Shown one piece after another: positions 20,652 through 31,069 of a stretch of 64,000 nucleotides of DNA. The notes beneath the pieces were generated by a model. That model searched no databases. It was not told where the DNA came from and saw nothing but the letters and a program-made list of their open reading frames with translations. The DNA lies in NCBI GenBank assembly GCA_016868815.1, contig VGFQ01000011.1, forward strand, positions 1-64,000. Direction: 5' to 3'. The DNA is from Bacteroidota bacterium (GTDB lineage: Bacteria > Bacteroidota > Bacteroidia > Chitinophagales > Chitinophagaceae). The translations under genes were made by a program, and so were the position numbers. Position 1 is the stretch's first letter. Every line of letters starts with the position of its first letter.

Positions 20652-20957
20652 AAAATTTTGTTTTAATAATTGATTTGATGAAACAATATCATGCTCACAT
20701 GACTAATTAAAATATGCGAGTTCCAAGTAAACATCGAAATCCATACCATTCCCGCGAACAGGAAATCTTGGCAGGCCTAGAGATCATAAGCCCCGCCGAG
20801 CGCCTGACAAATCAGACAGACAGAGAAGCGCCGCCTGACAATATTGCACAGACCCGGCCTCCCACCGAGAAAGGGATATGAGATCCATAGCCCGGCAGGC
20901 CATCCGCGCAGGATGGTAATTTCAACGTAATCTTGTAGTATTAAAGCTCTTTACCAG

Positions 20958-21881
20958 TTGATCAGCAGAAGGAATATCCGGGTGAAAGTCATGCAGACGC
21001 TTTATGCTATTGAAGCGGGGGCCTGCCCGGCAGACGTCTCGCGTGCCCACGAAGAACTTTCAAAAAAGTTGGAACAATCGTCCCGGTTGTTTTCATACCT
21101 CCTCTTTCTCCTCTCCGAAGTCGCAAAATATGCCGAGAAGGACGCCCTGAAAAGGGCCTCCAAACACCTCCCCTCCCAAGATGACCTGCAGGTGGACGTG
21201 AAGGTGAGCGGCAATGAGCTGATGGCCCATTATACCCTCGATCCTGCCTTTCAGCAGTGGGCCATCCGGGGTAATTTTCAGGCGCATCTCGACATAGCAC
21301 TGACAAAAAAATGCTACCTGACCCTGTGCGCAACGCCAGAGTATGCAGCATATATCTCGAGCCCGAAGCGCGACAAGAATAGTGAACGGGACATCCTTTT
21401 GCACATCTTCAACAACATCCTGCTGCCGGATGAACGCATAGACGAACACCTCTCAGAACAGTTCCTCGTATGGGATGATGATGCCGAGATGATGCAGACC
21501 ATGGTCGTACACTTCCTGCAACGCCCGGCTGGCTGGGATTTGGAACAGGTCATCTCCAACGAAAAGCGAAACTTCGGCCTGGAACTGCTGAAGACCACCC
21601 TTGAGAAAAAAGCACACTGCCTGGAAGTCATCGGCAGTAAACTTCAAAACTGGGACGCAGACCGAATCGCCCTGCTCGACATGGTCCTCATGCGGATGGG
21701 GCTCTGTGAACTGCTATACTTTGAGACGATCCCTCCCAAAGTGACCCTCAACGAATACATTGATTTGGCAAAAGACTACAGCACTGCCCACAGCGGACAA
21801 TTTGTCAACGGCATCCTCGACGGCATCCATAAAGAGATGGAGGCAGAAGGGCGCCTCCGCAAAGTTGAATACCGCAAGTGA
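20958..21881 (+). CDS. nusB: Transcription antitermination factor NusB (long Bacteroidetes form, TTG start)
   Basis: MISRRNIRVKVMQTLYAIEAG...; C-terminal ILLDMVLMRMGLCELLYFETIPPKVTLNEYIDLAKDYSTAHSGQFVNGILDGI-type NusB core. Confidence 0.93.
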   Translation: MISRRNIRVKVMQTLYAIEAGACPADVSRAHEELSKKLEQSSRLFSYLLFLLSEVAKYAEKDALKRASKHLPSQDDLQVDVKVSGNELMAHYTLDPAFQQWAIRGNFQAHLDIALTKKCYLTLCATPEYAAYISSPKRDKNSERDILLHIFNNILLPDERIDEHLSEQFLVWDDDAEMMQTMVVHFLQRPAGWDLEQVISNEKRNFGLELLKTTLEKKAHCLEVIGSKLQNWDADRIALLDMVLMRMGLCELLYFETIPPKVTLNEYIDLAKDYSTAHSGQFVNGILDGIHKEMEAEGRLRKVEYRK

Positions 21882-21909
21882 CCGTCTTTTGATACTTTCG
21901 CAACATTGC

Positions 21910-22377
21910 ATGCCAACGCATATGCCGATGACCCGTTTCTGCCACCTCCTAATTAGCGGAATCCTACTGATGGCGGTTATTGCCTGCGGCAGTGGACCGA
22001 ATACCCAGACGCCTGCCCTTGCCGACATGTCAAAGGCCGACACGGTGGAGCAACCCCACCAGACGAGCTTACGGTGGATCGACTCGACCCTAGACTTCGG
22101 CAAGGTAACGGAAGGGGAGACCATTGAAGCGCGTTTTCGATTCCAGAACACCGGCAACCACCCACTGGTCATAAGCAATGTCTCGCCCTCCTGTGGATGC
22201 ACCGTCGCAGAAAAGCCGGCAGCACCGATCGCACCGGGTACCGAAGGCTCTATCAAAGCGTCCTTCGACAGCAGGGGCCGTCCCGGGCCGAACCTAAAGA
22301 CCCTGAACGTGTACAGCAACACGACGGAAGGCATGCATCAACTCACCTTTACCGTCGAAGTGCTCGGCAAAAAATGA
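21910..22377 (+). CDS. DUF1573 domain lipoprotein
   Basis: LLISGILLMAVIACGSG lipobox; FGKVTEGETIEARFRFQNTGNHPLVISNVSPSCGCTVAEKP. Confidence 0.9.
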   Translation: MPTHMPMTRFCHLLISGILLMAVIACGSGPNTQTPALADMSKADTVEQPHQTSLRWIDSTLDFGKVTEGETIEARFRFQNTGNHPLVISNVSPSCGCTVAEKPAAPIAPGTEGSIKASFDSRGRPGPNLKTLNVYSNTTEGMHQLTFTVEVLGKK

Positions 22378-22420
22378 AGACTGAACCCTTAACAGATTCC
22401 ATAACACAATAACCCTTCCG

Positions 22421-22753
22421 ATGAACGCACATCTCATCCTCCTGCAAGCCGAAGGCGCCGGCACCATGCAGCTCATCCTGCTTGGCGGCATGGTATTGGT
22501 TTTCTATTTTTTCATGATACGCCCGCAGGCCCAGAAAGCCAAAAAAGCCAAGTCGTTTCAAGATGGCTTGCAGAAAGGCGACCGGATCGTCACCATCGCC
22601 GGCATCCATGGCGTCGTACAGAAGCTGAACGATGACAATTCCACCCTCATGATGGAAGTAAGCCCCGGCTCATATGTCAAGGTAGAACGGAGCGCCATCA
22701 GCATGGAGTGGAGCCAGCAGATCAACAAAGCCACCCCCGCGCCAGCCAAATGA
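22421..22753 (+). CDS. yajC: Preprotein translocase subunit YajC
   Basis: MVLVFYFFMIRPQAQKAKKAKSFQDGLQKGDRIVTIAGIHGVV. Confidence 0.93.
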   Translation: MNAHLILLQAEGAGTMQLILLGGMVLVFYFFMIRPQAQKAKKAKSFQDGLQKGDRIVTIAGIHGVVQKLNDDNSTLMMEVSPGSYVKVERSAISMEWSQQINKATPAPAK

Positions 22754-22808
22754 TTCCTGCCGTCCTACGCAGAAAACTCCCTGGCTACCGAATCAATCAG
22801 TAACCAAG

Positions 22809-23414
22809 ATGCTGAAAATGGGTCTCACGGGCGGTATGGGTTCCGGAAAGACAACCGCAGCGCGCATCTTCGAAGCCCTGGGCATACCCATATATTACGC
22901 CGACCAGGCCGCAAAACGTCTCATGGAGGAAGAGGCCGGCATCCGCTCCGCCATTCAACAAGCTTTTGGGACGGAGGCCTACCAAGACGGACACCTAAAC
23001 CGCAGCTGGCTGGCATCACAAGTCTTTCACGACCCGGAACGCATCCGCAGGCTCAACGCATTGGTCCATCCTGCCACGCTGGCAGACGCCCGGCACTGGA
23101 TGGGCCAGCAAACCACCCCATATGCCGTAAAAGAAGCTGCCCTCCTTTTTGAGAGTGGCTCCGAGCAGGAGCTTGACCTTGTCGTCGGCGTGCAGGCCAG
23201 CCAAGAGACCCGTCTCCGGCGGGTGCTGCAGCGCGACGGCGTCACCCGAGAAGAAGCCTTGAACCGGATGCAACGGCAGATGGATGAGCAAGAGAAGATG
23301 GCCCGGTGCGATCGCATATTGGTCAATGAAGACGACAGCCGGCTGACGCCCCAGGTGCTGGCCCTGCACGAAGAGCTGCTGCACCTGGCGGCGAAAATGC
23401 CTCCCTTCCCATGA
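22809..23414 (+). CDS. coaE: Dephospho-CoA kinase
   Basis: MGLTGGMGSGKTTAARIFEALGIPIYYADQAAKRLM. Confidence 0.95.
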   Translation: MLKMGLTGGMGSGKTTAARIFEALGIPIYYADQAAKRLMEEEAGIRSAIQQAFGTEAYQDGHLNRSWLASQVFHDPERIRRLNALVHPATLADARHWMGQQTTPYAVKEAALLFESGSEQELDLVVGVQASQETRLRRVLQRDGVTREEALNRMQRQMDEQEKMARCDRILVNEDDSRLTPQVLALHEELLHLAAKMPPFP

Positions 23415-23424
23415 GCCCATCCAT

Positions 23425-24192
23425 ATGGAATCCTTCCCAAGCCTCATAGACCACCTCGTCGTCATCTTCTTCGGATGGGCGATGCCCTTGCTCTCGAGCC
23501 TACAGGGTCGCAAGGCCATCCGCGTCGTCGTCTTTAGCGAGCCCGTCCGAAAGCGCTTCTATCTGTCCAACAGCCTCACGCTGTCAGCCTTTGCCAGCAT
23601 CGTACTGCTCACATGGCAATGGCAACAACGACCCTGGGAGGCCATGGGCTTTCGTGGCTTCCTGCCGGCCCAGCCGCGGATCGTCGTCCCACTCACCCTG
23701 CTCCTGCTGTTCTTGTTTGGGATAGACCTTTGGCGTGGATGGCGGCATACGATGCGGGGCGCCGCCGAACGGAGCGACTTACTACGAAAAACGCCTTTCC
23801 TGCCGAGGCAACCTCGAGAACTTCCATATTATATTCTCATGTGCGCCAGCGCAGGCATCTTCGAAGAAGTCATATACCGGGGTTTCATGGTGACCTATTT
23901 TCTGCCGGACCTCAACGGAAGGGAAGGCTGGCCCTTCCTGGCAATGGGCGTGCCGGCCCTCCTCTTCAGCCTGGCACACTACTACCAAGGCTGGGCATCC
24001 ATGGGTAAAATCCTGCTGTTGTCCGTCCTGCTGGCAATGATCTTCATCTGGGGAGGCTCCCTCGGATGGGTAATGGCGCTACACTTTACGATAGACTTCG
24101 CTACCGGGCTTTCCATGATGCGCATCGCCCGGCTGGCCGACGAGGAGCGTCGCCGGGCACAGCGAGAACAGGCAAGCGCCCTGCAGGCCTAG
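23425..24192 (+). CDS. CPBP family intramembrane metalloprotease
   Basis: Multi-TM; AGIFEEVIYRGFMV (EExxxR) and FSLAHYYQG. Confidence 0.9.
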   Translation: MESFPSLIDHLVVIFFGWAMPLLSSLQGRKAIRVVVFSEPVRKRFYLSNSLTLSAFASIVLLTWQWQQRPWEAMGFRGFLPAQPRIVVPLTLLLLFLFGIDLWRGWRHTMRGAAERSDLLRKTPFLPRQPRELPYYILMCASAGIFEEVIYRGFMVTYFLPDLNGREGWPFLAMGVPALLFSLAHYYQGWASMGKILLLSVLLAMIFIWGGSLGWVMALHFTIDFATGLSMMRIARLADEERRRAQREQASALQA

Positions 24193-25439
24193 CGGAGGCG
24201 TGCTGCCAGGCTGGCGATGGCCTTCATGACCGCCTCGGCCGTCGCAGGGCCGACCGACATGCTACAGAGGTAGTCGGCGTGTGGTGGACGAGGATCCCCG
24301 CTGAAAAAACCCACGTCAAGAATATAGCCCAAGGCATCCATACCAAGCCCCAGGACAAAGCTGGGCCCTTCCTTCGGCAACAGCGCACGGGTGCGATGGC
24401 TCATCTCAGGGATGCTCTCGCCGGGATGTGTGGCAAAGCAGGCGTCTCCCACCCGGAAGACTGCTACCTCCGTCTCGACACTGTCTCCGATATCCCTGCG
24501 GATGACACCGGCCTGCGCCAGCAATCGGAAACCGGGATTCTCGACATGGAGGCGCAGCTGCTGGCTGGCAAAGAAAATGCCGCGGCCCGAAAGCGGGCGG
24601 GCCGTTGCCAGCGCCTGTCGCACCGCCTCGGCCAGCCCGCGGCCACGGAATAGTGCCTGGCTCAACTGCTTGGGCTCATGCTCCGGCTGCACCCAGCCAC
24701 CGATGGCGCCTTGCAGGAACAGGTTTACCCCGCCAAAAAGCGAGTCCATGTGTTGATAGAAGCCGGCGATATAGTCGGAGCTGACCTCCAAGACCGCGCC
24801 GTCGAGGATGGTGGGATGGCAGGCAAAGTTGGTAAGGGTGGCCAGACTACGACCCTGGGCGTTCAAGAAACGGAGCGTCGTCAGTGACTGGTCGAGCTGC
24901 GCGGGACGAGAAATGTTGTACACCCACCCTTCGCCATGAGTGGAGACGGCATAAGCGGCCCGGGCTGGCACCCGCGCTTCCCAGGCCCGCAAGACCTGTT
25001 CGGAAGCCGTCGCCACCAGCTTCTTCATATAGTGGGTGTCGACGCCGGACTGCATCCGGTCAGGACCCCATAGGCCCACGACGTCTGGCCCAGCATGGGT
25101 GTGGGTACTCGACATCACAATGCGGGAAGCGTCGAAGGCGTCATCGCGGATGCAGGTGGCGACAGACTGCCGGATCTGCTGCAGCTGCGGATAGAGCAAT
25201 CCAATGCAGTCGAATGTCAGGATCACCACAGAACTGCGGCCATCGGAGACGGCCAAGGCCTTGACGAAAAGGTCGTCGTGCACGCCGGTAAAACGACGGT
25301 TCAGGGTGTGGCCTGCGATAAAGGCCCCGGGGGCCGGGCTGATGGAAGCCGAAGACGCCCCCACCTGCCACTGCGCCTGCAGGGAAGTCCCCAGCAGAAG
25401 GATATGGCAAAAGCAGTATGCCCCGAGTCGTAACCGCAT
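24189..25439 (-). CDS. Neutral/alkaline non-lysosomal ceramidase N-terminal domain-like protein
   Basis: Signal peptide; GASSASISPAPGAFIAGHTLNRRFTGVHDDLFVKALAVSDG...STHTHAGPDV. Confidence 0.82.
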   Translation of the reverse strand: MRLRLGAYCFCHILLLGTSLQAQWQVGASSASISPAPGAFIAGHTLNRRFTGVHDDLFVKALAVSDGRSSVVILTFDCIGLLYPQLQQIRQSVATCIRDDAFDASRIVMSSTHTHAGPDVVGLWGPDRMQSGVDTHYMKKLVATASEQVLRAWEARVPARAAYAVSTHGEGWVYNISRPAQLDQSLTTLRFLNAQGRSLATLTNFACHPTILDGAVLEVSSDYIAGFYQHMDSLFGGVNLFLQGAIGGWVQPEHEPKQLSQALFRGRGLAEAVRQALATARPLSGRGIFFASQQLRLHVENPGFRLLAQAGVIRRDIGDSVETEVAVFRVGDACFATHPGESIPEMSHRTRALLPKEGPSFVLGLGMDALGYILDVGFFSGDPRPPHADYLCSMSVGPATAEAVMKAIASLAARLR

Positions 25440-25446
25440 GTGCTTG

Positions 25447-26637
25447 TCACCGGAGTTTTGACAGCGCCCGGGTGATGCGCTCCAGGGCTGCCTCTATCTT
25501 ACCCATGCTGTTGGCGAAAGAAAGCCGGATGCAGTCGGGCTCGCCAAAAGCACGTCCCGTGACGGTGGAGACGTGGGCATTGTTTAGCAGATACATACAC
25601 AGGTCGTCGGCATCCCGGATTTCATTGACCCCGTCGGAGGTACCAAAGAAATGCTTGACGACCGGGAAGACATAGAAAGCACCATCGGGTGCGGCCACCT
25701 GTACGCCTGGGATGGCGTGGAGCAACTCAAGGATGCGGGCCCGCCGGCGACCAAACTCCTTGTTCATATCATAGGTTGGTGTCATGTCGCCCGTCAGGGC
25801 CGTGATAGCACCGCGTTGTGTCACTGCATTGGTGCCCGACGTGAACTGCCCCTGCAACTTCTCGCAGGCCTTCACGATGGCCGGATGGGCAGCAATCCAT
25901 CCCAGTCGGTAGCCAGTCATGGCATATCCTTTGGAGAGGCCGTTGAGGATAATCACCCGGTCGCGAAGGTCTTCAAACCGTGCGATGCTCCCATGCTGCC
26001 CGACGAAATGGATGTATTCATAAATCTCGTCGGAGAGGATGAACATCTGCGGATGCCGCCGGAAGACAGCGGCCAGGGCCTCCAGCTCTACCGCAGTGTA
26101 GACGGAACCGCTGGGGTTGCAGGGAGAAGAGAACATGAAGAGGCGGGTGGCAGGTGTGATGGCTGCCTCGAGCTGCTCCGGCGAGACCTTATAACCACTC
26201 TCCACTGAAGTACGCACCAGCACCACATTGCCTTCGCAGAGCTTGACGATTTCTGAATAGGTAACCCAGTATGGAGTGGGGATGACCACTTCATCGCCTT
26301 TGTCGACCACCGCCATCACCACATTCGCAAGACTCTGCTTGGCACCGGCAGAGACAAGAATATGCTCAGGCTTGTAGTCAAGGCCATTGTCGCGCTTCAA
26401 CTTATGGCAGACGGCCTCGCGGAGCTCGGGATAGCCCGCCACTGGCGGGTAGTGACTCCAGTTCTCATCGACTGCACGCTTGAGGGATTCTTTGATATGG
26501 GTGGGCGTGTCAAAATCGGGTTCGCCCAGGGAGAGATCGATGACATCCACCCCCTGAGCTCGCAGTTCGCGGCCAAGCTTGGCCATCTTAAGGGTTTCTG
26601 GCTCATTGAAAAGGTCGAGACGGGAGGAGAGTTGCAT
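25447..26637 (-). CDS. Pyridoxal phosphate-dependent aminotransferase (aspartate aminotransferase type)
   Basis: MQLSSRLDLFNEPETLKMAKLGRELRAQGVDVIDLSLGEPDFDTP...LNGLSKGYAMTGYRLGW; start revised from 26724. Confidence 0.93.
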   Translation of the reverse strand: MQLSSRLDLFNEPETLKMAKLGRELRAQGVDVIDLSLGEPDFDTPTHIKESLKRAVDENWSHYPPVAGYPELREAVCHKLKRDNGLDYKPEHILVSAGAKQSLANVVMAVVDKGDEVVIPTPYWVTYSEIVKLCEGNVVLVRTSVESGYKVSPEQLEAAITPATRLFMFSSPCNPSGSVYTAVELEALAAVFRRHPQMFILSDEIYEYIHFVGQHGSIARFEDLRDRVIILNGLSKGYAMTGYRLGWIAAHPAIVKACEKLQGQFTSGTNAVTQRGAITALTGDMTPTYDMNKEFGRRRARILELLHAIPGVQVAAPDGAFYVFPVVKHFFGTSDGVNEIRDADDLCMYLLNNAHVSTVTGRAFGEPDCIRLSFANSMGKIEAALERITRALSKLR

Positions 26638-26890
26638 ATAGAAATTCGTATTTGGTATACGAAAATACAGAGAAACCCTCATGACAGAGCCGAAGGGTAA
26701 GCGCCTTCGCCCAGATGCATGCAAGATGTAGAAAGGAGCGAAAAAGGAGGTTTCTGGTCACGCGGGAAGGTCCAAAACCCTGCCTGCCAGAGGCATGCAG
26801 TTACTTGCTAAAAAACATATCTTTGCCCGCTCCGACGGAGACCGAGGCCTGCCTCGCCTCAGGGTATTCCACGAATCAACAAGCCATCTT

Positions 26891-29800
26891 ATGCAATTTA
26901 AAGGACTGATCCGCTTTTTCGCCATCGCTTTGATCCTGATATCGGTATTCCAGCTCCATTTCACTTGGGTGGTCAGAAACCATGAGTCCAAGATGGAGAA
27001 CAAAGCCCGCGCCTATACCAACGCTGCCTACGCCGGAGCTGATACCGAGCAGAAGGAGGCAGAATTCAAAAAGCGCCTACGCCGGCTGCTCGACAGTACC
27101 CGGGAGACCACCGTCACATATGGCACCATGGGAGCCATCACCTATCAGAAGGCTAAAGAACAGGAGTTGAACCTGGGTCTCGACCTGCAAGGTGGCATGA
27201 GCGTGACCCTGGAAGTTGAGTTGGAAGGCCTGCTCCGCTCGCTCTCCAACAACCCCAAAGAACCTGGACTTAATAAGGCCCTGGCCACCGCCCTCTCGCG
27301 AAAGGCCAATAGCGATGCAGACTTCATCACCCTCTTTGCCGCTGCCTACCAGGAGCAGAACCCAACGGCACGACTGGCCTCCGTGTATGCTGGCAGCGGA
27401 CAGCGTACCATCAAGATCAACGACTCCGACAACGACGTCATCACAAAGCTCCGTGCTTATGCGGAAGGGGCCATCAGCAATACCTACAACGTACTGCAAA
27501 AACGGATCGACCAGTTCGGCGTAGCACAGCCAAACGTGCAGCTCGATAAGACCAAGGGCATCATCACCGTCGAACTGCCCGGCGTGAAAGACGACCCGGA
27601 GCGTGTCCGAAAATACCTGCAGGCGACGGCTAACCTCCAGTTTCTGGAAGTCTACAACATCGGCGAGCTGGATAAGCCTTTGACAGATGCGGAGCAGGCG
27701 CTGCGTGACTACTACAGCGGCGTCAAGACCGACGCTGCCGCCGACAGTGCAGCCGCAAAGCCATCCACCTCAGCCTCGACAGATACGAACCGCACCGCCA
27801 CCGTCGATGAACTGCTCGCCATAGGCACCAAGCCCAAGTCCGATACGGTGGGTAAGTCCACCGCCGCCGCACAGCAGTCGCTGTTCCGCGTCTTTCAACC
27901 GATGGCACCCCAGCAAGACGCCGACGGCCGCACACAGTTCGCCCCCAACATCGGATACATCCGGTCTTCCGACACCTCCGTCTTCAATGAATACCTTCAA
28001 ATAGAAAACGTCAAAAGCCAGCTGCCCTCTAACTTGGTGATTGCCTATGGAGTAGCCGAGAAGAGTGACAAAGGCGTGAAGAGCGACGTCCTGCCGGTCT
28101 ATGCCCTCAAATTTCCGGAGGGGGCCGAAAAGGCCCGGCTGGAAGGCGACGGCGTGCAGCAGGCTACGCAAGACTACGACGACCGGGGAAGACCTGCCAT
28201 CAAGATGCTCATGACCAAGCAGGGTGAACGCATCTGGGCCGACCTGACCACCGAAAATGTTGGGAAACCCATCGCCGTCGTGCTCGACAATATCGTATAC
28301 TCAGCACCCAACGTCATCAACCCGATCACCGGCGGAAATTCAGAAATCAGCGGAAACTTTACTGTGGAAGAGGCTCAGGACCTCGCCAACATCCTGCAGT
28401 CAGGTAAGCTGCCGGCTCCCGCCCGCATCGTCCAGGGCACAGTCGTAGGTCCCACCCTAGGCGCCGCCGCCGTGAAAGGGGGTGCGCTGTCGTTCCTCAT
28501 CTCCTTCCTTGTCATCTTCGGACTGATGCTGATCTACTACAACAGCGCCGGCTGGGTGGCAAACATCGCACTGATCTTAAACCTACTGTTCACTGTAGGC
28601 ATCCTCAGCGCCCTGGGGGCCACGCTCACAGCGCCCGGCATCGCCGGCCTTGTGCTGACCATCGGCATGGCCGTCGACACGAACGTCATTATCTTCGAAC
28701 GCATTAAAGACGAATTGCGCAAAGGTAAGAGCTACCTCCTCGCCGTGCAGGACGGCTATAAGCGCTCCCTCCCACCCGTACTCGATTCACATATCACCAC
28801 GCTCATCACGGCGCTGATCCTATTCTACTTCGGGCTCGGACCGATCCTTGGCTTCGCCACCACACAGATTCTTGGAATCCTGCTGTCTCTGTTCTGCGGC
28901 ATTCTGGTATCCCGTCTGATCAGTGACTTCTGGACCAACAAGCAGCGGCACTTCGAATACTTCTCCCGCATCAGCAGCAGCATCCTGAGCAACGCCAACT
29001 TCCGCTTCATCGAATACAGAAAACTGGCATACGCCATCTCGCTGGTGGTGTTGGCAGCTGGCGTCGGCGCCCTCTTCAACGGCTTCGACCAGGGCGTCGA
29101 ATACAAAGGTGGCCGCAGCTATACCGTTCGCTTCGACAATACGATGAAGACGGAGCAAGTCTCCTCCACCCTCAAGCAAGCCTTCGGCGAAAACCCCATT
29201 ATCAAGACCGTGGGCGACAACCGCACCCTCAACATCACGACCTCCTTCCTAATCGATGACCAGAGCAAGACGGCCGACTCTGTCGTGGAGACCCGCATGT
29301 ACGAGGCACTCAAAGGCAGGCTGCCCCCCAACACGACATATTATGAGTTCAAGCGCAACCATATCCAGAGCTCGCAGACCGTGCTGCCTTCCATCTCCGA
29401 CGACTTGAAGAAGGGAGCCGTAAAAGCCACGGTCTTCGCGCTGGTCGCCATCTTCATTTATATCTTCCTCCGGTTCCGCGACTGGCGGTATTCGATGGGT
29501 ACGATCTTCGCCTTGCTGCACGACGTGCTGGTGACGCTGGCCGTTTTCTCCTTTCTCAAGCACGCAGTGCCCTTCCCGCTGGAGATCGACCAGCATTTCA
29601 TCGCCGCCGTCCTCACGGTCATCGGCTTCTCGATGAACGACACGGTGATCGTATTCGACCGGATCCGGGAGAATGCCCACCTGATGAAAGGGGCCGACAA
29701 AGGCACCATCATCAACCGTTCCATCAACGAGACCCTCTCCCGCACCATCATGACCTCCCTCACCGTATTTCTCACCATCCTGATCCTCTTCATCTTCGGC

Positions 29801-29938
29801 GGTGAGGTCACGCGCGGCTTTGCCTTCGCGATGCTGATCGGTGTGGTCACAGGTACCTACTCTTCGATCTATGTGGCAGCGCCCGTCCTGATCGACCTGG
29901 CCCGTAAGAAGCCCCTCACCGGCATGTCTGGCCAATAA
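26891..29938 (+). CDS. secDF: Protein translocase subunit SecDF (fused)
   Basis: 1016 aa; LGLDLQGGMSVTLEVE (SecD), FERIKDELRKGKSYLLAVQDGYKRSLPPVLDSHITTLI, FDRIRENAHLMKGADKGTIINRSINETLSRTIMTSLT (SecF). Confidence 0.97.
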   Translation: MQFKGLIRFFAIALILISVFQLHFTWVVRNHESKMENKARAYTNAAYAGADTEQKEAEFKKRLRRLLDSTRETTVTYGTMGAITYQKAKEQELNLGLDLQGGMSVTLEVELEGLLRSLSNNPKEPGLNKALATALSRKANSDADFITLFAAAYQEQNPTARLASVYAGSGQRTIKINDSDNDVITKLRAYAEGAISNTYNVLQKRIDQFGVAQPNVQLDKTKGIITVELPGVKDDPERVRKYLQATANLQFLEVYNIGELDKPLTDAEQALRDYYSGVKTDAAADSAAAKPSTSASTDTNRTATVDELLAIGTKPKSDTVGKSTAAAQQSLFRVFQPMAPQQDADGRTQFAPNIGYIRSSDTSVFNEYLQIENVKSQLPSNLVIAYGVAEKSDKGVKSDVLPVYALKFPEGAEKARLEGDGVQQATQDYDDRGRPAIKMLMTKQGERIWADLTTENVGKPIAVVLDNIVYSAPNVINPITGGNSEISGNFTVEEAQDLANILQSGKLPAPARIVQGTVVGPTLGAAAVKGGALSFLISFLVIFGLMLIYYNSAGWVANIALILNLLFTVGILSALGATLTAPGIAGLVLTIGMAVDTNVIIFERIKDELRKGKSYLLAVQDGYKRSLPPVLDSHITTLITALILFYFGLGPILGFATTQILGILLSLFCGILVSRLISDFWTNKQRHFEYFSRISSSILSNANFRFIEYRKLAYAISLVVLAAGVGALFNGFDQGVEYKGGRSYTVRFDNTMKTEQVSSTLKQAFGENPIIKTVGDNRTLNITTSFLIDDQSKTADSVVETRMYEALKGRLPPNTTYYEFKRNHIQSSQTVLPSISDDLKKGAVKATVFALVAIFIYIFLRFRDWRYSMGTIFALLHDVLVTLAVFSFLKHAVPFPLEIDQHFIAAVLTVIGFSMNDTVIVFDRIRENAHLMKGADKGTIINRSINETLSRTIMTSLTVFLTILILFIFGGEVTRGFAFAMLIGVVTGTYSSIYVAAPVLIDLARKKPLTGMSGQ

Positions 29939-29957
29939 AACCCAACCAGACCAACCT

Positions 29958-29989
29958 ACAAAAGCCCCGGAGCTATCCGGGGCTTTTGT
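29958..29989 (+). terminator. Rho-independent (potentially bidirectional) terminator after secDF
   Basis: ACAAAAGCCCCGG-AGCTAT-CCGGGGCTTTTGT perfect stem between convergent genes. Confidence 0.85.
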
Positions 29990-30057
29990 TAGATATATTT
30001 CACCAATTTATTTCAACACAGGCCGTGCTCGTCTCCCGCGCGTAGGCATTGCCCAGG

Positions 30058-30411
30058 CTATACGGCGAAGGAGCTGCCACAGCCGCAGGTGGCTGACGCA
30101 TTGGGGTTGCGGAAGACAAATCCGCGGGCATCGAGCCCGGTGCCCCAGTCGACCTCCATACCATGCAGGTAGAGGGCCTGTGCAGGTTGAATGACGCAGG
30201 GGATGCCTTCGATGACATGTTCCTCATCATCGGGCAGGGGTGCCTCAAAGGAGAGGATATAACTGAGGCCCGCACAACCGCCTCCCTTGACACCAATCCG
30301 CAGACGATGGGATGGGTCGAAGCCGGGCTGCGACATGATTCGTTTCAATTCTGCCACGGTACCTGCCGTGAATTGCACGGTGGCCGTTGCTGGGATGGTG
30401 GATATATTCAT
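30058..30411 (-). CDS. HesB/IscA-type iron-sulfur cluster assembly accessory protein
   Basis: VKGGGCAGLSYILSF...DARGFVFRNPNASATCGCGSSFAV; start revised to 30411. Confidence 0.93.
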   Translation of the reverse strand: MNISTIPATATVQFTAGTVAELKRIMSQPGFDPSHRLRIGVKGGGCAGLSYILSFEAPLPDDEEHVIEGIPCVIQPAQALYLHGMEVDWGTGLDARGFVFRNPNASATCGCGSSFAV

Positions 30412-30488
30412 AACCTTGTAAAGGTACAACAGAAGAGGACTGTGAGGAAGTCGGGGCGCAAATACTATTTTCGCATCACCACTCGACC

Positions 30489-31025
30489 ATGTCCAGAGAA
30501 GACATCATTTTATATGCCGGCACTGCGAGTGTCGTGGCTGTCGTCGGACTCTATCTCTTCTATTGGTGCCGCGAGCGGGGAGGGCTGCCTTTCCGCAAGT
30601 CGGCCCGGCCGCCGATGGGGGAAGCCTCTGCCCCTAAAGACTTCACCCTGCTCCAGTTGCAAGCCTATGAGCGGCTGGTGCTGTTGGCGGAGCGCATTTC
30701 GCTGCCAGCTCTGTTAATGCGTATGCCCGCCGGTGATCTCGATGCGCGGCAGTATGGTGCCCTCCTCTGCGAGCAGATCCGGAACGAGGCAGACCACAAC
30801 CTGACGCAGCAGATTTATGTGTCAGACATCGCCTGGCAGTCGGTCTCTAAGCTTCGGGAGCAAAACCTCTTCACCCTGAACCAGCTACTCGGCATCCTGC
30901 CGGACAATGCTCAGGGCAAGGACCTTTGCAAAGCCATCGCAGAACTGATCAAAGCCAACCCAAATGCCTTATTGCATACGGTCGTGCTGGAAGCGCTTCG
31001 CAAGGAGGCTAAGAAATTACTCTGA
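30489..31025 (+). CDS. Hypothetical protein with N-terminal TM helix
   Basis: 178 aa; DFTLLQLQAYERLVLLAERISLPALLMRMPAGDLDARQYGALLCEQIRNEADHNLTQQIYVSDIAWQSV resembles a conserved Bacteroidetes family of unknown function. Confidence 0.7.
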   Translation: MSREDIILYAGTASVVAVVGLYLFYWCRERGGLPFRKSARPPMGEASAPKDFTLLQLQAYERLVLLAERISLPALLMRMPAGDLDARQYGALLCEQIRNEADHNLTQQIYVSDIAWQSVSKLREQNLFTLNQLLGILPDNAQGKDLCKAIAELIKANPNALLHTVVLEALRKEAKKLL

Positions 31026-31069
31026 TACATGTGTTAGCTACAGGCACCGGCGCCGCCCGTAGCCTGCTC

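Noticed and set aside
20652-20957. CIRCE/HrcA operator upstream of groES
   Set aside because: No TTAGCACTC-N9-GAGTGCTAA-like inverted repeat seen; a CTGACAAATCAG semi-palindrome is too weak to call.
31026-31069. Hairpin GCTACAGGC...GCCCGTAGC between convergent genes
   Set aside because: Imperfect stem and no U-tract; not convincing as a terminator.
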